64,000 nucleotides of DNA from a virus: positions 1-64,000 of the IMG/VR virus record IMGVR_UViG_3300020188_000808; one strand, given 5' to 3'. The position numbers and the translations under genes were made by a program. The notes beneath the pieces were generated by a model. That model saw only the letters and a program-made list of their open reading frames with translations. It did not search any database and was not told the origin of the DNA. Below, piece by piece: positions 56,184-64,000 of this stretch (position 1 is the stretch's first letter; each line of letters begins with the position of its first letter).

Positions 56184-59100
56184 GCCTGAGCTTCACCCCA
56201 TCTTAGAATAATGTTCGCTTTAGTATCTGTACCACCTGTTTTATAAACGTTGATTGCTAATACGTCTGGACCATTTGGATAAGTTCCTCTACCACCTAGT
56301 GTGGTATTAGTTAACTCTTTCAATGAGCTTAGAGATAATGAACTTGATTGTCCTGGTGTTGCAATAAAGGAGAATACAGTTTCACCTGGCTGTGCATAAG
56401 GTGGTTGTCCAAATAAGAACCCTACCGTATCACCTGCTGTTATCGTTGCATTTGAACTCTGTGTAAACGTTACTCTGTAATATGTTGTTGAACCAAATGA
56501 TAGTTCTTGCACACCAGCAACCGCAGTACCCGCTGAGAACTTAGAGTCTTCAACAATGTCGCCTGCAATAGCGCCTGTTGCGTTCCAGGTTGTTTCTGTA
56601 AAGAACAAGTAGTTAGAACCAGTTAAATCTCCACCAATTCTAAATGTTACTGTTGGATCAGCATTTTGTACTAGAATATTTTGATTAAATCTTAAACGTA
56701 CTCTACCGTACCATGGTTCTTGATAAACTTCTTCAATAGTTCTTGGATTACTTGTATAGTCGTTACTACCTGATGCAGTAACCTGCACACCTGTTGTAAC
56801 TTCGCCATTTAAAGCGGCAAACTCTGCTGTTGACAAATACTGATATCTACTATTTCTATTACCGTATAAGAATTCAGCAGTTTGTGTCATTGGACCTTGT
56901 ACTGTTGCACTTCTAATAACCTGTGTAGCACCAGTTGACCATACAACAGAACCGCCCGGAGCAACTTGAGCAAAGCTCGGTTGTCCACCAGCCGCCGCAC
57001 CAGTTAGTGCAGACCAACCAACATCATTTGGATTAATTGGATAGTTTTGTGGATTCAAAATTCCTTCAACAACAATACCGCCAGTAATTGGATTATTTGA
57101 ACTGTCATATCCGTCTGATGTAATTTCAATACCTTCTAGTAGCAACTGAGCTCTGTTTAGTAGTTCTCTTTCACCTAAGTCACCAACAATAGCGTTACTA
57201 ACACTAGGTGCTAGTCTTAACATAAACACAGTATTTCTTAATGTACTAATATCGTTACCTGCAGAAGCGTATGAGAAAATATAACCACGGTCTTCATCAA
57301 ATCCACCGTCTGTTAGGAACGCTGAACCCCAGTGTGATATGATTGGAGTAATTGTATTACTAATCAAAATTACACCAGTTCGCTCGTCATGTGGTACAGC
57401 ACCACCTGCTGTATAAGTTCTTGTTGCACCTGCCGCAAAGTTTGTTAGTGGAGCACTTCTAGTACACCCTGTTAGGGTATCACCTGTTACACCAGTATAA
57501 GATATCATTTCGTTATCAATAATAACTGTACCAGTTGTTGGGAAGAATGAAGATGTAATTAATGGAATTGTATTTTGTGTTGCATCCATTGCCGTCGCTA
57601 GCCTATCATTTGGACCTTCGTTAGTAACTTCATAACGCACAGGCATGTTACCAGTACGCATAAATGCTTCTGTGTTAATGTTTGAGTTACGCATTCTGTG
57701 ATAGAAAATAAAGTTACCATCATCACCACGTAGCATGTAGTCAATAAATCCAGCACCGTACCAACTGTACTGAATACCAATCATCTGCATCTTACTGATG
57801 TCCATGATATATCCACTACTTCCTAGACCGTCTAGTGTGTCTTTGTTAAAGTCAGCTTGTTTAGTTTTCTTATCACTAATCAAACATAATTTCACACCAG
57901 TAGCATTTGAATTACCTCTAAAGTCAGGTGTTACTGTCATAGCATTATCTGCTGTAATCTGTGAAACAACGTGTGTCATTCCTTTAATAACAATTCTATC
58001 ACCAGCTTTTAACTGATCTCTAAATCTTGTTCCTGACCCTGTACATGTGTTTGAATCAACATTAATTGCAACAGTACCTGCTAACTGTAGTGTAGCAGTT
58101 CTTTGTACTGCACTAAAGTTTGTTCCATCGTACTCCATAAAGATTCCGTTTTGATCATCAAATGCACCTGAACGCACAGTTGCACCGTGCCAGTTAAGTA
58201 ATGATACTTGGGCTCTTGTACTTAATACTGGTGTTAATGAAGCAGGAGCAATTTGCGAAATAACTTTAAATGTTCTTTCACTTACAATACTTGCTACTGT
58301 GTAATTTCCATTATATCCTGGAGTTTCAATACCAATTAATCTAATTTGTCCACCAACTTGTAGTCCATGGTCAACGTCATCTGTTGTAACTGTAATGAAA
58401 GTACCTGCTAGTAGATCGTCTGCTGTTACATCTAATAGATCGTAACTTGGAGCAAACAACGCACCAGTGGTATACATAATACCTTTACCTGACTGGTATC
58501 TAATATATTTTTTACTCTGTCTAATTGCTTGAGCACCGTGTTGCGGTCCTCCTGTTCCAAGCATAACTCCACCATCATATGGTCTGTGTACAAAGAAACT
58601 ATCTGGTCTTGGATAAAGCGTTGCACTAATATCACCTGTTTGTGTAATAGTACCTGGAGCTCTACACTGATATCTTAAACTTGTTGTAGTTGGAACCTGT
58701 TGTGCAAAGAACGGTCCTTCTAATAGTGTATGATTGTTAACGCCATCGTCTGAGTTAACTGTAACAATAAATGCATCTCCTGGAATCAATCCATGTGCTG
58801 ATGCAAATGAAACTTCTGTAGTTGCCAACGCCGCAAATCCAATTAATGTTCTAGCTGGTATTTGAGCAGTTATTAATTCTGACATAGTTACTGTTGCATA
58901 CGTTACTGTTGTATCTCCTGCAACTGCTGTTCCTACAATACTTGCGTCAACAATACTACCGTCTGTTGCTACTTCAGCAATAGTAATTGTTGCATCGTTA
59001 GTTGGTGATGTACCTCCTAACTCTGTACCTGCTACTTTAATTTTATTACCAGCTACATAAGATTCACCATCAACTGTAATTATTGGATTACTATAACTGC

Positions 59101-62100
59101 TACTAGTTCTTTGAATAGTAAATTCTGCATTTGAACCAAAGTTTCCTAATGGTGTTGGACCAACATCAACATATGATCCTACTCCACTTGGTCCTGTACC
59201 TGCGGTAGATACTGAAGCAATTGAACCTTCTCCGGTTCTTGTTCCGCTATTATCTGTAGTAAGAATATTAATTGTTAAATCGTTTGCTGGGCTTTCGCCA
59301 CCTAGTTGTGTACCCGGAACACGTATGTTTTGATCTGGAAAGTATCCAGTTCCTGGAGTATTAACTACTGCTGAATATACTTGGTTACTAATTGTAATAT
59401 CAAATGTTGCAGTACTACCAGATAATGTTGTTATCTGTCCTGCTGATTGTGATATATCTTGGTATACAACCTCATCATTACCTGTTCCTGAAATACTTAC
59501 AGTTAGGATCTCTCCGCCACTGTCAATAGTTAGTACAGTAATTGTTGCATCGTTTGCTGGAGTTGCACCACCTAGTTCGGTACCTGCTACTACAAATGTT
59601 TCGCCAACTAAGTAACCGCCGCCTGCATTAGTAATGTTTACTCCATAAACTGTTGCAGTTTTTGTAACACTGAAGTCTGCACCAACACCTGCTCCTGCTG
59701 GATATGTATACGTTACACTTGGATATGTTTCGTTAGCATTTGGTCCTGTACCAGTAATAGTAAATCCGGTAATAACACCAGAATTTACAGATGTTACTTC
59801 TATGAGTGCATCGTTAGTTGGACTACTTCCACCTGGGAATGTGTCTCCTATAATAAACATTCTGTCGCCAACTGCAAATCCCTGCGTAGGAGCCGCTGAT
59901 GTACCTGTATGTGTAATACTTAAAATTGTTCCTGCGCCATCTACTGATGTAATTGTAATAGTAATATCGTTGGTTGGTGATGTACCGCCAACGTTAGAAC
60001 CTAGTATTGTAAGTGTTGAACCTTGAGCATAACTATCTCCAGCTGTTGAACCTAATACAACAGTATAAGTTGTGTCAGCGTTTTGAGTAACATTAAATGT
60101 TGCTCCAGTACCAAAGACATTAAATCCTGATACAATATTAGTAAATGTTGCACTATTAACAGCCGTACCTGTAACTGAAACTCCTGTAATTTCACCACTA
60201 CCACCAACGCTGTCGATAGTAACTGTTGCATCGTTTCCTGGACTTGCGCCACCTAAATCAGAACCAAGAACTAGTAAAGTTTCACCTTGTGTGTATCCTG
60301 ATCCTGCACCAGGAGCGGTAACTGTATATACATTTCCTGTAAACCCTATGTTAATTTCAGCTCCAGTACCAATTGAACTTGTAGTAAATGGTACAGCGGA
60401 ATAGTTTGCTACAGCATCGCCACCAATTCCTGAATCAGTGAATGTTAAAATTGCACCAGCGCCATCTACTGAATCAACAGTAATATCTAAATCGTTTGTT
60501 GGACTTGCTCCGCCAAACACAGTACCTGGAATTCTAATAACTGATCCAACTGTGTATCCAGCATCAAGTGAGCCTGCATTTTTTGTAGTTGTGTAAATGT
60601 TATTTGTTAATACAACGTCCCAAGCCGCACCAGTTCCGCCAATTTGGGTTTCTGGAGGTAAATCAGTGTATGTTGGATTATCTGTAACTGCTGTATAAGT
60701 TCCAGCACTACTAGTAACATCAAGAATTAATCCAGTACCTAAGCCGTTAAGATTAGTACCTGTTACATTTGTAAATACTGCATTACCATCAAACGCTGAA
60801 CCTGTAAAGCTAAATGTTAAAATTGCACCACTACCGTCAACTGTATCAACTGTAATTCTAAGATCATTAGTATTTGATATACCACCTAATTGTTGTCCGT
60901 CAACAATTAATACATCGCCTGCTTCAAAATTAATACCTGCGGTTTGTAGTGAAACAGTATATTGTCCTAAAGTAGGATTTCCTCTATCAATATTAAATGT
61001 TGCGCCTGATCCCAATGATGTATAATTAGTACCAGTTATTCCTGTGTAACTAACTGTATTTCCTACAATGTTTGCTGTAGTATTTCCATCAAAGTTAAGT
61101 GTATTTCCTACAATAGTAGTAACATGAATCGCTGTTCCGTCACCTCTATCAATTGCTTCACCTTGTACAATACCTGTTGCATCAACAACATCAATAGCAT
61201 TAGAGCCTGCTGGAAAATCTCCGCTAACGTCTAAAGTATTTAATGTACCACCGTTTTCAAATCCTACTCCGCCACCAGTTAAACTTGTAACCTGAGCGCC
61301 AACTGCAATGCCTGCTCCGGTAGCAACCGTTGCAACAACAAAAGTCCAATCAGCACCACCGCCGTTTCCTAATGATGCATCTGAAATAGTAATAATATCT
61401 CCTGGAGCATTATTTCGTCCTGGATTTTCAATTGCTGTAACTGTCGCGGCACCTGTGCCGTCAACAACAATAGTATATGTACCTACAATTAAATCCGCCG
61501 CAATACTATCGGAACTACCTGTGCTTACTGAATATGTTCCTGCTAAACGTGAAGCATCAGCCGCTCCATATGTACCAACAGTTGATACTTGTCCGCTTTC
61601 GTTAACCACTGGAGAACCAACTTCTGGAGCAACACCAGACCATGTAATAATATTTGCACCTTCTGCCGCCGTTAATGGGTTGACAAATGTTCCTTCAGCA
61701 CCTTGTGATAAGATACTAAACTGTGGTTGGCCAATTGCCGCACCTGTATAAAATCCAGCTTGTCTTAATTGTGTGTAGAATGTTGATAATACTTCACCGT
61801 TAGTAACACCAACTTTTGATTTTGCAAAAAATGTAAATGTATTATCTGTTGGAACAGTTGAAACTACAAATGATCCTTCTGCTCTACTTGCTCCAGCAAC
61901 ACTATTTTCTAATGCTTTAATTGTAATAGGAGTACCTGCCGTAATACCATGTGGTCCAACTGTTGTTACAGTAATTTTACTTTGGCCAATACCATCAGTT
62001 CCAACTGATGCATCTGTTACAACTGATGATACTTGTGTATCAGTACCTGGTACTTCGTAAATACTTGGATATCCTCTTTGCATAGCAATCGCTTGCCATT

Positions 62101-63889
62101 TAGTGGGCTGTAACCCGTATTCAAAGTCAGCATCAAGCATAGATACTGAGTTACTAACACGCATACGTTCAATAGCATCTGTACCAAAGTCATGTGGTCT
62201 AGTAATAACATCACCTTGATCAATAAAGATTTGAATATCATCTGTATCGTAAAATTGTTTAACTTCTTCTTTGATTGGTAATACATTTAATCCGTTTTCA
62301 ATAACGTTTGTAATAACACCAAATAGTTCTGTTACTCTTTGACTAACATTTAATTCACTAATTTGTAAAATAGTATTTTGTGAAATTGCACCTGCACCAA
62401 CTTGTTCTGTTGGGTATAGTGTATTTGAAAAAATGTAATTGTTAATTACATCTCTAGCAAAATGTTTTGCTAAAATTTCTGGCATTCTATCGCCGTCAAT
62501 TTGTGGCGTAGTTTGTACCCAATACTTACTAGCATTGTAATGTGTTTTTGTATTTCCAGAATATTTAATATCGTGTGTAATTCCTTCAATATTAAATCCC
62601 ATATCTCTTTCACACTTAGCAGTATTGTATGTATAGTTGTACCATACATCTGAAATTGCATTAGCTGTTGCTGATACAAATATGTGATCTGAAGTATCAG
62701 ATGAAATACCAACATTAATTGTAACTGTGTCTGTAGTAGAACTTTCAATTAAAATTGGTTTATTATAAGTTGGATCTGTTCCTGTATCATTAGGCACACC
62801 ACTTGCTCTTGGATATGCATGTTCAGTAGCATGATTATCTTTAGCACAAGTAAATGTTAAACCACCAGGAGCAATTCTAATATAATCTCCTCTATAAAAC
62901 GTATGACTAGGAATTGTTAAAACCATTTGGCCACTTGCTGGACTAAATGTTGCCGCAGTTGGAGTAAATCTTGTACTTGCCGCAACTTTACCTGCAATCC
63001 AAGCAACAGTTTCTTTCTTTAAAAACTCTAAGTTTGCTTCTAATAGTGCTACTGCTTTTGGAGAATAAACTCTATTATCTGTATCTTTCTTTAGGTATAC
63101 TGTAGTAACTGTACCAGTTCTTTCAAGGAACTTTGGAAAGTCTTCTTCAATACCTTTAGTTAACTGTGAAGTATCATCTGTTTGGAATGCAGTTGACGCA
63201 CCTAAATCAGGGTCACTAAAGTTATATAAAATTTCGTTGTTTGTTGAATCTGTAATCAACAATAAATCGTTTGCAGGAACACGAGTTTGAATTTTAACAC
63301 TTGAAATTTGTGATCTCTGTAGTGGAGGAATAACATCTAAGCCGCCTGCAATAACAGTTGTAATGATTCCCATTAGTTCTGTTATTCTTGCATCAGTACC
63401 TGTTTCATAGTTACTGCCGTTGTCATAAACTTGCACTTGTGCTGGTGGTTCTGATTGTAAACTTGTGTAAGGAACTTGTGGTAGAATGTAGTTATTAATT
63501 AAACTAACAACAAAGTTCTTAGCCGCAATTTCAGGAGCTCTATCACCATCAATCTGCGGAGTTGAATTAATCCAATACTTACTTGCTAAGAAACGTGCTT
63601 GATAATTTCCGCCATAACGCAAATCCCAAAGTACGCCGGTTGCTCCGTCTGTACCTTCTAAATTGTATCGTGTATCTCGTCTACATAGTACATCATTGTA
63701 TGTGTAGTTGTACCATATTGATCCTGGATTACCTGTATTTGCCGCAACTTGTGCAGTAAGCCATGCTGACAGTTCTTCAACAATAAAGTTAATGTTTGAT
63801 TTTATTAGACTGTATGCATACGGAAATCTATTTTCACTAATAGGAATTCCTGGTTGAAATATATACGAGTCAATTTTTTTCTTTGCCAT
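56180..63889 (-). CDS. Giant repeat-containing virion protein
   Basis: 2569 residues. Two N-terminal copies of a module with NYTYN...C.RD...N.EG and SKYW...TPQIDGDR.PEI (about 60-140 and 410-500). About eight copies of a G..[LF]GG.SP.ND..I.[IV] repeat occupy about 1000-1640, spaced roughly 55-125 residues. The C-terminal third includes HRMRNSNINTEAFMRTGN. Likely a tail fibre, whisker or baseplate-associated adhesin. AGGAAAACAG ribosome site; it begins after the stop of another fibre-like gene. Confidence 0.8.
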   Translation of the reverse strand: MAKKKIDSYIFQPGIPISENRFPYAYSLIKSNINFIVEELSAWLTAQVAANTGNPGSIWYNYTYNDVLCRRDTRYNLEGTDGATGVLWDLRYGGNYQARFLASKYWINSTPQIDGDRAPEIAAKNFVVSLINNYILPQVPYTSLQSEPPAQVQVYDNGSNYETGTDARITELMGIITTVIAGGLDVIPPLQRSQISSVKIQTRVPANDLLLITDSTNNEILYNFSDPDLGASTAFQTDDTSQLTKGIEEDFPKFLERTGTVTTVYLKKDTDNRVYSPKAVALLEANLEFLKKETVAWIAGKVAASTRFTPTAATFSPASGQMVLTIPSHTFYRGDYIRIAPGGLTFTCAKDNHATEHAYPRASGVPNDTGTDPTYNKPILIESSTTDTVTINVGISSDTSDHIFVSATANAISDVWYNYTYNTAKCERDMGFNIEGITHDIKYSGNTKTHYNASKYWVQTTPQIDGDRMPEILAKHFARDVINNYIFSNTLYPTEQVGAGAISQNTILQISELNVSQRVTELFGVITNVIENGLNVLPIKEEVKQFYDTDDIQIFIDQGDVITRPHDFGTDAIERMRVSNSVSMLDADFEYGLQPTKWQAIAMQRGYPSIYEVPGTDTQVSSVVTDASVGTDGIGQSKITVTTVGPHGITAGTPITIKALENSVAGASRAEGSFVVSTVPTDNTFTFFAKSKVGVTNGEVLSTFYTQLRQAGFYTGAAIGQPQFSILSQGAEGTFVNPLTAAEGANIITWSGVAPEVGSPVVNESGQVSTVGTYGAADASRLAGTYSVSTGSSDSIAADLIVGTYTIVVDGTGAATVTAIENPGRNNAPGDIITISDASLGNGGGADWTFVVATVATGAGIAVGAQVTSLTGGGVGFENGGTLNTLDVSGDFPAGSNAIDVVDATGIVQGEAIDRGDGTAIHVTTIVGNTLNFDGNTTANIVGNTVSYTGITGTNYTSLGSGATFNIDRGNPTLGQYTVSLQTAGINFEAGDVLIVDGQQLGGISNTNDLRITVDTVDGSGAILTFSFTGSAFDGNAVFTNVTGTNLNGLGTGLILDVTSSAGTYTAVTDNPTYTDLPPETQIGGTGAAWDVVLTNNIYTTTKNAGSLDAGYTVGSVIRIPGTVFGGASPTNDLDITVDSVDGAGAILTFTDSGIGGDAVANYSAVPFTTSSIGTGAEINIGFTGNVYTVTAPGAGSGYTQGETLLVLGSDLGGASPGNDATVTIDSVGGSGEITGVSVTGTAVNSATFTNIVSGFNVFGTGATFNVTQNADTTYTVVLGSTAGDSYAQGSTLTILGSNVGGTSPTNDITITITSVDGAGTILSITHTGTSAAPTQGFAVGDRMFIIGDTFPGGSSPTNDALIEVTSVNSGVITGFTITGTGPNANETYPSVTYTYPAGAGVGADFSVTKTATVYGVNITNAGGGYLVGETFVVAGTELGGATPANDATITVLTIDSGGEILTVSISGTGNDEVVYQDISQSAGQITTLSGSTATFDITISNQVYSAVVNTPGTGYFPDQNIRVPGTQLGGESPANDLTINILTTDNSGTRTGEGSIASVSTAGTGPSGVGSYVDVGPTPLGNFGSNAEFTIQRTSSSYSNPIITVDGESYVAGNKIKVAGTELGGTSPTNDATITIAEVATDGSIVDASIVGTAVAGDTTVTYATVTMSELITAQIPARTLIGFAALATTEVSFASAHGLIPGDAFIVTVNSDDGVNNHTLLEGPFFAQQVPTTTSLRYQCRAPGTITQTGDISATLYPRPDSFFVHRPYDGGVMLGTGGPQHGAQAIRQSKKYIRYQSGKGIMYTTGALFAPSYDLLDVTADDLLAGTFITVTTDDVDHGLQVGGQIRLIGIETPGYNGNYTVASIVSERTFKVISQIAPASLTPVLSTRAQVSLLNWHGATVRSGAFDDQNGIFMEYDGTNFSAVQRTATLQLAGTVAINVDSNTCTGSGTRFRDQLKAGDRIVIKGMTHVVSQITADNAMTVTPDFRGNSNATGVKLCLISDKKTKQADFNKDTLDGLGSSGYIMDISKMQMIGIQYSWYGAGFIDYMLRGDDGNFIFYHRMRNSNINTEAFMRTGNMPVRYEVTNEGPNDRLATAMDATQNTIPLITSSFFPTTGTVIIDNEMISYTGVTGDTLTGCTRSAPLTNFAAGATRTYTAGGAVPHDERTGVILISNTITPIISHWGSAFLTDGGFDEDRGYIFSYASAGNDISTLRNTVFMLRLAPSVSNAIVGDLGERELLNRAQLLLEGIEITSDGYDSSNNPITGGIVVEGILNPQNYPINPNDVGWSALTGAAAGGQPSFAQVAPGGSVVWSTGATQVIRSATVQGPMTQTAEFLYGNRNSRYQYLSTAEFAALNGEVTTGVQVTASGSNDYTSNPRTIEEVYQEPWYGRVRLRFNQNILVQNADPTVTFRIGGDLTGSNYLFFTETTWNATGAIAGDIVEDSKFSAGTAVAGVQELSFGSTTYYRVTFTQSSNATITAGDTVGFLFGQPPYAQPGETVFSFIATPGQSSSLSLSSLKELTNTTLGGRGTYPNGPDVLAINVYKTGGTDTKANIILRWGEAQA

Positions 63890-63897
63890 CTGTTTTC

Positions 63898-64000
63898 CTA
63901 CATTCCGAAAGCAACAGCCATTGCTGATGCCCTACTGTCTACATATTTTTTGTTAGTAACTGTTGTAGCTGTTGTTGGGTTTGCTTGTACTTGTGCCGAA
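63898..64000 (-). CDS. C-terminal end of a probable fibre protein (partial)
   Basis: The window cuts the gene; about 33 codons remain, including TVTNKKYVDSRA and ending AVAFGM. The TNKKYVDSRA motif is typical of phage tail-fibre or tail-spike proteins. It lies eight bases upstream of the giant gene and in the same direction, so they are co-transcribed. Confidence 0.65.
   Translation of the reverse strand, partial: SAQVQANPTTATTVTNKKYVDSRASAMAVAFGM

Noticed and set aside
56180-63889. Short ORFs inside the giant gene on both strands
   Set aside because: Low-complexity shadows of the repeat-rich coding frame.

Overview
This window is a 64 kb piece of a T4-like myovirus, most likely a marine phage of a Gram-negative host. 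Recognisable T4 core genes are the gp41 helicase, a gp61-type primase, UvsW, UvsX, a UvsY-like protein, gp32, gp16/gp17 terminase, gp4, gp13, gp14, gp15, gp18 sheath, gp19 tube and gp1 dNMP kinase. Several accessory families (short carbamoyltransferase, ClpP, 2OG-Fe(II) oxygenases, cupins) recall marine T4-like phages of cyanobacteria and SAR11-type hosts. No photosynthesis genes are present. Phage LPS-heptose genes, a lipobox protein and a SleB-type hydrolase point to a Gram-negative host. The sequence alone does not identify the host.

Layout. (1) 1-9027, plus strand: an early-type accessory arm of small genes. Nearly every gene has its own sigma70-like promoter (TTGAC[A/T/C]-N17-TATA[G/C]T or TATTAT) and a shared leader ending in GAGGGCA. 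This arm carries a secreted SleB hydrolase, two small membrane proteins, a lipoprotein, an AAA ATPase, tRNA-Arg(TCT) and tRNA-Leu(TAA). Two sites fire promoters leftward into DNA without an ORF. (2) 9276-17256, minus: cupin, SGNH-like protein, gp41 helicase, carbamoyltransferase, ClpP, 2OG oxygenase, primase and a structural protein. (3) 17658-36115, minus: a DnaE-like mini protein, a gp62-like protein, methyltransferases, an oxygenase, UvsW, then a glycan cassette (three KpsC/KpsS-like proteins, two glycosyltransferases, a TylF-type methyltransferase and a nucleotidyltransferase-cupin fusion), a peroxiredoxin, UvsY, UvsX and gp32. (4) 36252-49503, mostly minus: packaging, head completion, tube, sheath, gp1 and gp13. 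(5) 49550-56183, plus: gp14, gp15, Nudix, HldE-like, HldD-like, a cupin and two oxygenase-fold proteins. (6) 56180-64000, minus: a giant 2569-residue repeat-rich virion protein and the end of another fibre-like gene.

Regulation can be read from the sequence. Early and replication genes use host-like sigma70 promoters on both strands. Structural genes use a T4-type late element, (N)NTAAATA. At seven genes (7993, 9734, 17256, 32645, 38084, 39682, 47791) the late element sits exactly five bases before the ATG, and three sigma70 promoters sit 6-7 bases before an ATG. All of these predict leaderless mRNAs. One conserved membrane protein appears to start at AUU behind a strong Shine-Dalgarno.

Working together, the replication/recombination proteins (gp41, gp61, UvsW/X/Y, gp32) copy the genome, gp16/gp17 package it, and gp4/13/14/15/18/19 complete head and tail. 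The glycan, heptose, cupin and oxygenase genes probably alter surface polysaccharide, nucleotide sugars or DNA; which of these is not decidable from sequence. Capsid, portal, DNA polymerase, clamp and most baseplate genes lie outside the window.
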